Assembly: GCF_001263175.1 (NCBI RefSeq) | Contig: NZ_CP012332.1 | Coordinates: 2,105,501 to 2,169,500, forward strand | Direction of reading: 5' to 3' | From: Vulgatibacter incomptus | GTDB lineage: Bacteria; Myxococcota; Myxococcia; Myxococcales; Vulgatibacteraceae | DNA: 64,000 nt | Notes under the pieces: model-generated | The model's input: only the letters and a program-made list of their open reading frames with translations | Database searches by the model: none | What the model was told of the DNA's origin: nothing | Position numbers and translations under genes: made by a program | Part shown: piece after piece, positions 8,972-17,021 of the stretch | Position numbering within the stretch: position 1 is the stretch's first letter | How the letters are laid out: each line of letters begins with the position of its first letter

Positions 8972-9946
8972 ATGCGTAAGAGCAACGCCAGGATCCGGAT
9001 CGCTCCGCGGCTCACCGATGCCGCCCTCGCCGCGGCGCGCCCGCTCGCCGGCGTCTCCCATGCCGCCACGCTGGCCTGGGATCGGAGACTGGTGATCCGC
9101 AGCGCCGCCGGCGCGTCGCTCCTGGTCCTGGGATCCCCTCCCGCGGAGCTGAAGAAGCGGCCCCTCTCCGAGCTCTTCGAGAAGACGCAAGGTCTCGCGG
9201 ACGCCCTCAGCTTCGGGACGAGCCGTCAGATGGAGCTGCGAACCGGCCAGCGGGTCCGGGTGGAGGCCGGTCCGTGCCCGGGGGGCGCGGTCGCCGTGAT
9301 CCGCCGCTCCACCACCGACGAGCTCGAGCTCGGCCACCTCGCCTCGGCCCTCGGCCACGAGCTCCGCAACGGCTTCGCGTCGGTGCGCCTCGCCATCCAA
9401 TCACTCGCGCGCCACGAGGAGGTGGCGAGCGAGCGCGGACGCCGCCGGCTTCTTTTGGCCGAGCGCGAGCTGCGCCGGATCGACTGCGTGCTGCGCGGGC
9501 TCCAGGAGATGGGCAGCCACGCCCCGCTCCGCCCCCTCGAGGCGGTCCCGGAGAAGCTGATCGCCGACGCCCTCGGGAACCTCGGCCCCTTCGACAACGA
9601 TCGGATCCAGATGGCCATCCCCGAAGAGGAGGGCCCGCCGGCGCAGCTCGACGCCCCGCGGGTCGGTCTCGCGATCGAGGAGATGCTCCGGCACGGCGTC
9701 CGGAGCGTGGCGAACGGCGGCGCGCTCACGGTTTCGGTGGAGCGCGCCCCCGGAGAGCTCTCCGTGATCCTCCGCGGGACCGGCCTGCCGGGCTCCGACC
9801 TGGGACACCCGGATACCCGGCCCGACCTCGGCATCGCCGTGATCCAGGGCGTGGCCCGGGCCCACGGCGGCCACCTCAAGATCGAGGCCGGCGACCTCGA
9901 TTGCCAGCTCACCCTCGTGCTGCCCCAGCGTCCGGTCCTGCCCTGA
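8972..9946 (+). CDS. Histidine-kinase-like sensor with degenerate ATPase domain
   Basis: This is the probable sensory partner of the sigma-54 regulator encoded directly after it; the stop and next start overlap by one base. It has no membrane segment, so it is likely cytoplasmic. Residues 1-115 form a PAS-like or unknown input region. The dimerisation/phosphoacceptor H-box is clear (His129 in ALGHELRNGF). The C-terminal part has the fold order of an HATPase domain, but the N-box Asn is not recognisable (IEEMLRHGVRSVANGG), the usual DxGxG is GTGLPGS, and the second glycine box is weak (PDLGIAVIQGVARAHGG). It may be a pseudokinase, or a phosphotransfer protein fed by another kinase. Confidence 0.75.
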   Translation: MRKSNARIRIAPRLTDAALAAARPLAGVSHAATLAWDRRLVIRSAAGASLLVLGSPPAELKKRPLSELFEKTQGLADALSFGTSRQMELRTGQRVRVEAGPCPGGAVAVIRRSTTDELELGHLASALGHELRNGFASVRLAIQSLARHEEVASERGRRRLLLAERELRRIDCVLRGLQEMGSHAPLRPLEAVPEKLIADALGNLGPFDNDRIQMAIPEEEGPPAQLDAPRVGLAIEEMLRHGVRSVANGGALTVSVERAPGELSVILRGTGLPGSDLGHPDTRPDLGIAVIQGVARAHGGHLKIEAGDLDCQLTLVLPQRPVLP

Positions 9947-11361
9947 TGGAGACGATCCTCGTCGTCGACGACAACACCTCCCTGGCCGAGATGCTCGCGC
10001 TGCAGCTCGAGGTCGCCGAGGGCGATCGGCCCGCGTTCACCGTCGAGACCGCCGGCTCGGTCGCCGAGGCGCGGACCAAGCTCGCTCGGATCGAGCCCGT
10101 CCTGGTCCTCTGCGACATGCGCCTCCCCGACGGCGACGGCGTCGCGCTCCTGCCCGAGATCCGCGCCCTCTCTGGCGAGGCGCCCGTGGTGATCATGACC
10201 GCCCACGGCGACATGGAGACCACGATCCGGGCGATGAAGGCCGGCGCCTTCGACTACTTGCAGAAGCCCTTCGACCAGGACGAGGTCGAGATGGTGGCGC
10301 TGCGGGCCCTCGACCTCCGGCGGCACTCCCGCCGGGCCGCCATGCTCGCGGTGGACACGTCGGCGCCGCACCTCGTCAACGACATCGTCTCCGACAGCCC
10401 GCAGATGAAGAGCATCGTGAAGCAGATCGGAAAGATCGCTTCCTCGCAGGCATCGGTGCTGATCCAGGGCGAGAGTGGCACGGGCAAGGAGCTGATCGCC
10501 CGGGTGATCCACACCTATTCGTCGGACGAGCCCAAGCCCTTCGTCGGCATCAATTGCTCGGCCATCGTGGACACCCTGCTGGAGAGCGAGCTCTTCGGCC
10601 ACGAGAAGGGCTCGTTCACCGGCGCCACCCAGACCAAGTACGGCAAGTTCGAGCTCGCCGAGGATGGGACCATCTTCCTGGACGAGATCGGCGAGATGTC
10701 GCTGCCGCTCCAGGCCAAGCTCCTGCGCGTGCTCCAGGAGCGCGAGTTCGAGCGGGTGGGCGGCGTGGCGCGGCTCCCCCTCCGCGCCCGGATCGTCGCG
10801 GCGACCAACCGCGACATCGAGAAGGAGGCAAAGGAGGGACGGTTCCGCGACGACCTCTACCAGCGGCTCAAGGTGGTGACCATCGAGCTGCCGCCGCTCC
10901 GCGAGAGGGCCTCGGACATTCCCAAGCTCACCCAGGGGCTCCTCGCCCGGATCGGGCGGAGCCTGGGCAAGCGGATCACCAAGGTGCCCGCGGAGCTGAT
11001 CAGCCACCTCCAGTCGCTTCCCTGGCACGGCAACGTTCGCGAGCTGGAGAACGCGCTCACCCGGGCCGTGGTGCTGGCGCCGGGAGGGGTCCTGCTCCCC
11101 GAGTACTTTCCCGCACCCGCGGCGCATGCCATGCCGGCGGCCCGCCCGGCGGATTCGCAGCGCCGGAGCCTCCTCCTCTCCCTCGCAGAGGCCGAACGGG
11201 AGGCGATCCTACGGGCGATCGAGGCTTCGGGAGGCCACAAGGGCCGGGTGTGCGACATCCTCGGCATCAGCCGCCCAACCCTGGAGCGCAAGCTCGAGAA
11301 GCACGCCATCCCCTTCCGCCGGTCCGAGCTCGAGCCCGCCCTTCCGCCTCATAGCGTTTGA
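9946..11361 (+). CDS. Sigma-54-dependent response regulator (NtrC family)
   Basis: This is a cytoplasmic transcription activator of 471 residues with three domains. A receiver domain (residues 1-120) has the acidic pair Asp8-Asp9, phosphoacceptor Asp57, Thr85 and Lys107. A central AAA+ domain has Walker A GESGTGKE (175-182), the sigma-54 contact loop in the variant form GSFTGA (222-227) instead of GAFTGA, and Walker B GTIFLDEIGE. A C-terminal Fis-type helix-turn-helix contains GRVCDILGISRPTLERKL. It should remodel RNA polymerase-sigma-54 at -24/-12 promoters when phosphorylated. The ATG overlaps the TGA of the sensor gene, so the two are translationally coupled. Targets are not apparent from the window. 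Confidence 0.93.
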   Translation: METILVVDDNTSLAEMLALQLEVAEGDRPAFTVETAGSVAEARTKLARIEPVLVLCDMRLPDGDGVALLPEIRALSGEAPVVIMTAHGDMETTIRAMKAGAFDYLQKPFDQDEVEMVALRALDLRRHSRRAAMLAVDTSAPHLVNDIVSDSPQMKSIVKQIGKIASSQASVLIQGESGTGKELIARVIHTYSSDEPKPFVGINCSAIVDTLLESELFGHEKGSFTGATQTKYGKFELAEDGTIFLDEIGEMSLPLQAKLLRVLQEREFERVGGVARLPLRARIVAATNRDIEKEAKEGRFRDDLYQRLKVVTIELPPLRERASDIPKLTQGLLARIGRSLGKRITKVPAELISHLQSLPWHGNVRELENALTRAVVLAPGGVLLPEYFPAPAAHAMPAARPADSQRRSLLLSLAEAEREAILRAIEASGGHKGRVCDILGISRPTLERKLEKHAIPFRRSELEPALPPHSV

Positions 11362-11380
11362 AGCGAGCGCTGCACCGTCG

Positions 11381-12154
11381 TCAGAGCTGGATCGTGCAGC
11401 CCCCCATGACCGTGATCTCGGTGCTGTTGAAATCGAGCTTGGCCATGGAGTAGCCGTCCAGGAAGAAACCGTCGAGAACCTCGACGGAGACGAGGGGGAG
11501 CGGCCGGGTCGCGATCGTCATCACGGAGCCGAGCGCGAGCCTCGCGCCGGTCGACCTCCAGAAATAGGGCGTCTCGGAAACGTCCCAATCGTCGACGAGG
11601 CCGACGCCGGCGGTCAGCGTCAGGCGCTCACCGACACGCACGATCCAACCTCCGTGTGCCGACCAGGTCCAATTCACGAGGTTTTCCGAGCCCAGGACGC
11701 TAGAGGCCCGGGCCCCGAGGAGGAGGCTGCTCGAGGGAGAGAAGTAGAACCGGGCCGCGGTACCGAATTCGAAGGGAAAGAAGGCCCCTCGAGCGTTCGT
11801 GGCGAAGCCATCCGACTCGAGGTCCGTGACGAGCTCCACGTCGCCGGGCTCGCCGAACCGATACGCGAGTCCAAGCTGCGTGAGCTGGAGCCTTTCGGTC
11901 AGGCCGAGACGAATGTCCAATCGCAGGGTGAGATCCGATTGGGTGGCAGAGAGGCTCCTTTTGCCCGAGATCTCCGAGCCCGCCGCGGCCTGAATCGCCC
12001 AGACCCCCATTGGCATCGTGGAGGCGGGCAGCCGTGCCGCTCCTCCCGACGCTGCCGCAGGGAGCTCGCCTTCCGCAACGGGTTCGCCCACGGGCGCGGC
12101 GAGCGCGTTCGACGCGAGGGAGAGAATCAGAACCGTGAAGCCGAGATGTCGCAT
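11381..12154 (-). CDS. Secreted beta-barrel protein, paralog of the caspase C-terminal module
   Basis: This 257-residue protein has a cleavable signal peptide (cut after SNALA, about residue 19) and a body of alternating hydrophobic strands typical of an outer-membrane beta-barrel, ending in an aromatic-poor CTIQL. I cannot assign a named family. It is clearly related to residues about 378-600 of the caspase-like protein encoded at 17022-18824. Both share GGWI-R--ER--L-AG-GL-D, then PLPL-SVE-LD-F-DGY in the same order and spacing. It is convergent with the sigma-54 regulator gene and divergent from the Crp-type gene. A perfect inverted repeat lies about 55 bases upstream of its start. Confidence 0.7.
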   Translation of the reverse strand: MRHLGFTVLILSLASNALAAPVGEPVAEGELPAAASGGAARLPASTMPMGVWAIQAAAGSEISGKRSLSATQSDLTLRLDIRLGLTERLQLTQLGLAYRFGEPGDVELVTDLESDGFATNARGAFFPFEFGTAARFYFSPSSSLLLGARASSVLGSENLVNWTWSAHGGWIVRVGERLTLTAGVGLVDDWDVSETPYFWRSTGARLALGSVMTIATRPLPLVSVEVLDGFFLDGYSMAKLDFNSTEITVMGGCTIQL

Positions 12155-12207
12155 CGCGGACGAATAGCACGATCGCCCTCGTTCACCGCGGGTGAGAAAG
12201 GCCCAAT

Positions 12208-12230
12208 CGATTGAACGATTCGTTCAATCG
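12208..12230. promoter_or_regulatory. Operator-like palindrome between divergent genes
   Basis: This is a perfect inverted repeat of CGATTGAACGA and TCGTTCAATCG with a single central T. A further half-site CGTTCAATC lies at 12240-12248, ten bases on. It lies 54 bases upstream of the barrel-protein start on the minus strand and 187 bases before the Crp-type start. The symmetry suits a homodimeric repressor or activator. It is not the TGTGA-type Crp site. Confidence 0.6.
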
Positions 12231-12416
12231 ACACGGCTTCGTTCAATCCGATGGAGCGCAATTCCGCCTGTGAAACACCGTCTGCCGTGAAACAGGAGGA
12301 AAGTCCTCTACTTCGTAAACACCGGCTCGTCCGTTCGACTTGGCACGAAGTCTGAAAGACCCGCGGTTCCCAACTACCTGAAACCGATAGGCCCGAAAAG
12401 CCGCGGAGGAACCGTC

Positions 12417-13145
12417 ATGCAGAAGATCAGCCGGACCGCTTCGCCCATCGTAGCGCCCCCTCCTGCCGCTCCGACGAACCGCGCAGTCGGCCTCACCGCG
12501 CAGACGCCCGAGACCGTCGACTACCGCGGCTACTTCAAGAGCGAGACCTACCCGAACAACTCCGTGATCTATCGGCCCGGCGATCCGGCAGACAAGGTCT
12601 ACCTCCTGCGCAGCGGCAGGGTCCGGCTGATCCGGATCGGCAAGGGGTCGACGCGGTCGGTGCTGGCCATCCTGCGGCCCGGTGATCTCTTCGGCGAGAT
12701 GCTCCGTCCGGAAGGGACCCAGGTCGAGGAGCTCTCGGTGGCGTCCGGCGAGGCGGAGGTCTGGAGCATCGACGGCCGGTCGTTCCAGCAGCTCATCGAG
12801 GGCCGCCCCCACCTCGCGGTGGACGTGATCCGCGCGCTGAACGAGCGGATGCGGGCGATGAAGCGCCGGGTGACGGGCCTGACCTTCAAGGAGGTCCCGG
12901 CCCGCCTCGCCGAGACGCTCTTGACGCTGGCGGAGACCCACGGCGACCGCTGCCCCCACGGTGGCGAGCACGACCTCAAGGGGATCACACAGCAGGACCT
13001 CGCCGACCTCGTGGGCGCCTCCCGCTCGTTCGTCTCGACGCTGATCAACGAGATGAAGCGGGACGGCCACCTGGGCAACGTCGGCCGGACTCTCTGCATC
13101 AAGGACATGAAGTCCCTGCGCAAGCTCGCGAGCCGAGAGAAGTAG
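12417..13145 (+). CDS. Crp/Fnr family transcriptional regulator
   Basis: This is a 242-residue DNA-binding regulator. After about 35 variable residues comes a cyclic-nucleotide-binding jelly roll (about 38-145) with the PGD turn (IYRPGDPADKVYLLRSGRVRL) and the second glycine block RPGDLFGEM. A dimerisation helix follows, then a winged helix-turn-helix whose recognition region reads TQQDLADLVGASRSFVSTLI. The four Cys of Fnr are absent, so an iron-sulfur sensor role is unlikely. The ligand cannot be predicted. The gene lies 155 bases upstream of the type III PKS operon on the same strand, separated by a hairpin, and divergently from the barrel gene. It is a candidate regulator of both. Confidence 0.9.
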   Translation: MQKISRTASPIVAPPPAAPTNRAVGLTAQTPETVDYRGYFKSETYPNNSVIYRPGDPADKVYLLRSGRVRLIRIGKGSTRSVLAILRPGDLFGEMLRPEGTQVEELSVASGEAEVWSIDGRSFQQLIEGRPHLAVDVIRALNERMRAMKRRVTGLTFKEVPARLAETLLTLAETHGDRCPHGGEHDLKGITQQDLADLVGASRSFVSTLINEMKRDGHLGNVGRTLCIKDMKSLRKLASREK

Positions 13146-13172
13146 CCGAGGCCGCATCCTCGAATGCTCCGG

Positions 13173-13193
13173 CGGAGGCCCTCGTGGCCTCCG
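13173..13193 (+). terminator. Hairpin after the Crp-type regulator
   Basis: Perfect 8-bp arms CGGAGGCC and GGCCTCCG enclose a CTCGT loop, 28 bases after the stop codon. There is no following T-run, so it may be a weak or Rho-assisted terminator. Confidence 0.45.
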
Positions 13194-13300
13194 TCGGCGT
13201 TCTGGGTATCGCGCAAGGAGGAAGCGACCCGAGAAGGGCGGTCCCCGGGGCGGCGGAAGTGCCCAGGTTGCTCGTCCTGGCCTCTTTCCGTCCCCGACCC

Positions 13301-14365
13301 ATGAACCTCGCAGCCGTCGCCGATCCGGCGCTGCTCTCGGCAGCCAGCGCGCTCCCTCCCCACTACGTCGGGCAGGAGGAGCTCCTCGCTGCCCTGCGCG
13401 CCCGCTGGTCGGGGCACCACTTCAACCTCGACCGCCTCGACCAGCTCCACCGGGCCGTGGGTGTGGAGGGCCGGCACCTGGCGCTTCCGCTCGCGGACTA
13501 CGAGGGCCTCGACTCCTTCGCCAAGGCCAACCGGGCGTGGGTCGAGGTCGCGTCCGCCCTCGGGGAGAAGGCGGCCCGCCTGGCCCTCGACCGCGCGGGT
13601 CTCGGCCCCGGCGACGTGGACCGGATCTTCTTCGTCTCCACCACCGGCATCGCCACGCCGAGCGTCGACGCGCTCCTGACGAACCGCCTGGGCCTCCGGG
13701 ACGACGTGAAGCGCACGCCGATCTTCGGCCTGGGCTGCGCGGCGGGCGTGGCAGGAGTGGCCCGAGCGGCGGACGTCCTCCGCGCGTTTCCCGGGGAGGT
13801 GGCGCTGCTGGTCTCGGTGGAGCTCTGCTCCCTCACGCTCCAGCGTGACGACTTCTCCATCGCCAACGCCATCGCCACCGGGCTCTTCGGGGACGGGGCC
13901 GCGGCGGCGGTGATCGCCGGCGCCGACCGCGGGAGCGGACCGCGGATCGAGAGGACACGATCCGTGTTCTATCCGAACACAGAGGACGTGATGGGCTGGA
14001 ACGTGGTCGAGGGCGGCCTGCGCATCGTGCTCTCTGCGCAGATCCCGTCCCTGGTCCGCGAGCGGATCGGAGGCGACGTGGACGCGTTCCTGCGGTCCAG
14101 CGGCGTCTCTCGCACGGACGTCCGGCAGTGGATCTGCCACCCAGGCGGTCCGAAGGTCCTCGAGGCCCTCGCCGAGACCCTGGGCCTGACTCGCGACGCC
14201 CTCGCGCGGACCTGGCGGACCCTGGAGAAGGTGGGGAACCTCTCGTCGGCCTCGGTGCTCTTCGTCCTCGAGCAGACCCTGGAGGGGGCCGCTTCCGGCG
14301 ACACCGGGCTCATGCTGGCCATGGGCCCGGGCTTCTCCACCGAGCTGGTGCTCCTCCGATGGTGA
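13301..14365 (+). CDS. Type III polyketide synthase
   Basis: This is a homodimeric chalcone-synthase-type enzyme that extends an acyl starter with malonyl-CoA and cyclises the product, probably to an alkylresorcinol or alkylpyrone. The 354 residues contain the full triad: Cys146 (GLGCAAGVAG), His280 (ICHPGGPKV) and Asn313 (GNLSSASVLF). The second conserved block GLFGDGAAAAVI and the C-terminal GPGFSTEL loop are present. I took the ATG at 13301 rather than an open upstream stretch because MNLAAVADP begins the fold. It is the first gene of a four-gene unit and overlaps the methyltransferase gene by seven bases. Long-chain starters are suggested by the acyl-AMP ligase and ACP downstream. The exact ring type cannot be read from sequence. 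Confidence 0.92.
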   Translation: MNLAAVADPALLSAASALPPHYVGQEELLAALRARWSGHHFNLDRLDQLHRAVGVEGRHLALPLADYEGLDSFAKANRAWVEVASALGEKAARLALDRAGLGPGDVDRIFFVSTTGIATPSVDALLTNRLGLRDDVKRTPIFGLGCAAGVAGVARAADVLRAFPGEVALLVSVELCSLTLQRDDFSIANAIATGLFGDGAAAAVIAGADRGSGPRIERTRSVFYPNTEDVMGWNVVEGGLRIVLSAQIPSLVRERIGGDVDAFLRSSGVSRTDVRQWICHPGGPKVLEALAETLGLTRDALARTWRTLEKVGNLSSASVLFVLEQTLEGAASGDTGLMLAMGPGFSTELVLLRW

Positions 14366-14943
14366 AGCTCTACCTCTTGCTCCTCGCCCTCCTGGTGGCC
14401 GAGCGGATCTTCGAGATCCGACTATCGCGGCGAAACGCCAGGCAGGCCCGGGAGCGGGGCGCCGTCGAGGCGGGCGCCGCTCACTATCCGGCCGTGGTGG
14501 CGCTGCACACCCTCTTCCTCGTCTCCTGCCTCGTCGAGCCGGTCATGCTCCTGAGGCGTCCGTGGCCGGTGGCCAGCGTCATCGCTCTCGGGATCGTCGT
14601 GGCCGCCCAGGCCCTCCGCTACTGGGCGGTTTTCACGCTGGGTGAGAGATGGAACGTCCGGATCCTCGTGATCCCCGGAGCCCAGCCCGTCACATCCGGC
14701 CCCTACCGCTTCGTTCGCCACCCGAACTACGTGGCGGTGGCCCTCGAGATCGCGTTCTTCCCGCTGATCACCGGCGCTTGGATCACGGCCGTTCTCTTCA
14801 GCCTCGCCAACTTCGCGCTCCTCCGGGTGCGGATCCGGGAGGAAGAGGCCGCGCTGGGCGACGAGTGGGCCAGCTCGTTCGCGGACAAGCCCCGCTTCCT
14901 CCCGACGGAGCTTCCGATCTCCGACACCGAGGATCCTCCATGA
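14359..14943 (+). CDS. Isoprenylcysteine carboxyl methyltransferase-family membrane enzyme
   Basis: This is an integral membrane methyltransferase of 194 residues with about four or five hydrophobic helices (2-16, 48-68, 74-95, 130-155). The C-terminal SAM-binding signature of the ICMT family reads PYRFVRHPNYVAV, followed by a buried EEEAALGDEW. Such enzymes next to type III PKSs (BpsB in Bacillus, SrsB in Streptomyces) methylate the alkylpyrone or alkylresorcinol rather than prenylated proteins, and the context here points the same way. It is translationally coupled on both sides: seven bases of overlap with the PKS gene and ATGA overlap with the ACP gene. The substrate assignment is inference from operon and family. 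Confidence 0.87.
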   Translation: MVKLYLLLLALLVAERIFEIRLSRRNARQARERGAVEAGAAHYPAVVALHTLFLVSCLVEPVMLLRRPWPVASVIALGIVVAAQALRYWAVFTLGERWNVRILVIPGAQPVTSGPYRFVRHPNYVAVALEIAFFPLITGAWITAVLFSLANFALLRVRIREEEAALGDEWASSFADKPRFLPTELPISDTEDPP

Positions 14944-15197
14944 GCCCGGCGGAAGAGGAGGTGCTCGCCGAGGTGCGGCGGATCGCGGCGGCGGAGCTCG
15001 GATGGAAGACGCCGATCGATCCCCGCCACGAGCTGGTGGCGGACCTGCGCCTCGACTCCATCGGGATGCTCACCGTCGTCCAGCTCCTCGAGGATCGGTT
15101 CCGGATCGCTCTCGCGGAGGGCGACGAGGCGGAGATCCGCACGGTCGAGGAGCTGGTCCGGCTGGTCGCCAGGCGGCGGGCGGAGGCGGATCGATGA
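14940..15197 (+). CDS. Acyl carrier protein
   Basis: This is a small acidic carrier protein of 85 residues. The phosphopantetheine attachment site is Ser40 in the motif DLRLDSIGML (the usual DSL reads DSI). The four-helix ACP pattern is visible, with the conserved hydrophobic helix II VVQLLEDRF. After modification by a phosphopantetheinyl transferase encoded elsewhere it would carry an acyl thioester. Placement between the methyltransferase and the acyl-AMP ligase, with four-base ATGA overlaps on both sides, implies it receives an activated fatty acid from the ligase and hands it to the type III PKS. It is not the housekeeping AcpP, which has the motif DSLDxVEL and lies with fatty-acid genes. 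Confidence 0.88.
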   Translation: MSPAEEEVLAEVRRIAAAELGWKTPIDPRHELVADLRLDSIGMLTVVQLLEDRFRIALAEGDEAEIRTVEELVRLVARRRAEADR

Positions 15198-16954
15198 AGC
15201 GACGCACGTCCGCCGCGCCGAGCGGCGCGATCCCCCGGCTCGAGCCCGAGGCCCCTTCGATGACGTCCTGCACCACCCTGGTCGACGCCCTCGCCCTCGC
15301 CTCGCGCAGCGACGCCGGCCTCACCTTCCTCGACGCGACGGAGCAGCCGACGCCGCTCTCCTTCCGCTCCCTCCGCGCCACGGCGAGTCGGATCGCGGGC
15401 GCGCTCTCGAGGCTGGGCGTGAACGTCGGCGATCGGGTCGCCCTGGTGCTGCCCACGGCGCCCTCGTTCCCGGAGGCGTTCTTCGGCGTGCTCCTCGCCG
15501 GGGCGGTGCCGGTGCCGCTCTACCCGCCCCTGCGCCTCGGCCGCCTCGCGGAGTACCACGAGCGCACCGGGCGCATGCTCGAGGTCTGCGGCGCACGCCT
15601 GGTGCTCACCGACGCGAGGATCCGCAGGCTCCTGGGGCAGGCCGTGGGCCGCGCCCGCCCGGTCCTCGGATGCCGAACCATCGACGAGCTCCTGAGCAGC
15701 GGCGCCGACGAAGCCGAGCGCCGCCCCGAGGCCGGCGACCTCGCGCTCGTCCAGTTCTCCTCGGGGACCACCGACCGCCCGAAGCCCGTGGCGCTCACCC
15801 ACGCGAACGTGCTCGCCAACCTCCGCGCCATCGCCGACGCGATCCGCGACGGTCTCGGCCCCAGGCCGGCGGGGGTCTCGTGGCTGCCGCTCTACCACGA
15901 CATGGGGCTCATCGGCTGCCTGCTCCAGGCCGTGCACTTCCCCGGCGATCTCACGCTGATCCCGCCGGAGGTCTTCCTGGCGAGGCCGGCGATCTGGCTC
16001 CGCGCGATGTCCCGCACGGGCGCCGGAATCTCGGCGGCCCCGGACTTCGCCTACGGCCTCTGCGCGAAGCGAATCCGCGACGAGGAGCTGGAGGGCGTCG
16101 ACCTCTCGCGGTGGCGGATGGCGCTGAACGGCGCGGAGCCGATCGCACCCAGCGTCCTTCGTGCATTCACGGAGCGCTTCTCGCGCTTCGGCTTCGATCC
16201 CAAGGCCCTCACCCCGGTGTACGGGCTCTCGGAGGCGACCCTCGCGGTCACCTTCTCCCGAATGGACCGTCCATTCACGACGCGTGAGATCGACGGACGC
16301 CAGGTGGTCTCCGTGGGATCCCCGCTGTCCGGCGTGGAGCTGGAGATCCGTGGGCAGAAAGGCGAGCGCCTCGCGGAGGGAGCCGTGGGGCGCATCCTCG
16401 TCCGTGGCCCGTCGGTCGCCGAGGGCCACGTCCGCGACGCGGGCGCCGAGGACGGATGGCTGGACACGGGCGACCTCGGCTGCCTAGCGTCGGGGGAGCT
16501 CTTCGTCTGCGGCCGCGCCAAGGAGGTGATCATCGTCCGCGGGGCGAACCACAGCCCGCACACGATCGAGGCCAGCCTTGGCGGGATCGAGGGCCTGCGC
16601 GCCGGCTGCGCCGTGGCGGTCGGCTTCGCGCCGGAGAGGGACGGCGGCGAGGAGCTGGCCATCGTCGCGGAGCTGGCGAAGGACACGATTCCGAGCCCCG
16701 ATCTCGAGCGCCGGATCCGGGACGCGGTCTTCGGCGCGACGGGGTTGGTCCCGCACACCATCCGCCTCGTCCCCCCTGGCACCCTGCCGCGCACTTCGAG
16801 CGGCAAGCTTCGGCGGCAGGAGACCCGGCGCCAACTCGAAGCCGGTGAGCTCGGTCCGCCTGCCAAGGTCGGTCCCCTCCTCCTCGCCACCGAGCTCCTC
16901 CGCTCGTCCCTCGCCTTCCGCCTCGCCCGATCTCGGCCGCCGAAGCGCCGGTAG
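15194..16954 (+). CDS. Fatty-acyl-AMP ligase (FAAL-type adenylating enzyme)
   Basis: This is an ANL-superfamily enzyme of 586 residues that activates a fatty acid with ATP. The phosphate-binding loop FSSGTTDRPKPV is at about residues 187-198. The adenine/acyl motifs VYGLSEATLAV and GWLDTGDLG follow, and the catalytic Lys motif near the C-terminus is RTSSGKLRR. The segment VPLYPPLRLGRLAEYHERTG is characteristic of FAALs, which transfer the acyl-adenylate to an ACP rather than to CoA. That fits the ACP gene overlapping upstream. It is the last gene of the operon, and its start ATGA overlaps the ACP stop. The extra 20 residues before the domain are low-complexity. Chain-length preference is unknown. 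Confidence 0.9.
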   Translation: MKRRTSAAPSGAIPRLEPEAPSMTSCTTLVDALALASRSDAGLTFLDATEQPTPLSFRSLRATASRIAGALSRLGVNVGDRVALVLPTAPSFPEAFFGVLLAGAVPVPLYPPLRLGRLAEYHERTGRMLEVCGARLVLTDARIRRLLGQAVGRARPVLGCRTIDELLSSGADEAERRPEAGDLALVQFSSGTTDRPKPVALTHANVLANLRAIADAIRDGLGPRPAGVSWLPLYHDMGLIGCLLQAVHFPGDLTLIPPEVFLARPAIWLRAMSRTGAGISAAPDFAYGLCAKRIRDEELEGVDLSRWRMALNGAEPIAPSVLRAFTERFSRFGFDPKALTPVYGLSEATLAVTFSRMDRPFTTREIDGRQVVSVGSPLSGVELEIRGQKGERLAEGAVGRILVRGPSVAEGHVRDAGAEDGWLDTGDLGCLASGELFVCGRAKEVIIVRGANHSPHTIEASLGGIEGLRAGCAVAVGFAPERDGGEELAIVAELAKDTIPSPDLERRIRDAVFGATGLVPHTIRLVPPGTLPRTSSGKLRRQETRRQLEAGELGPPAKVGPLLLATELLRSSLAFRLARSRPPKRR

Positions 16955-17021
16955 CCCTACGGGCCTTCCCTGCCCGAGCGTCCAGGGGTCGATGCCCGGG
17001 TAGATCTTCGGAGGCTCCTCA

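Noticed and set aside
9226-11127. Minus-strand open frame of 633 codons opposite the sensor and sigma-54 regulator genes
   Set aside because: Both plus-strand genes are complete with domain motifs; the reverse frame has no motif.
12417-13145. Fnr-type oxygen sensor
   Set aside because: No N-terminal Cys cluster is present.
13301-14365. Type III PKS gene considered as a FabH-type ketosynthase
   Set aside because: The Cys/His/Asn spacing and the GFGPG-type loop (GPGFSTEL) fit chalcone-synthase type better, and the operon has an ICMT-type methyltransferase.
14798-16429. Minus-strand frame opposite the acyl-AMP ligase
   Set aside because: Reverse-frame artefact of GC-rich codons; the plus-strand gene carries all ANL motifs.
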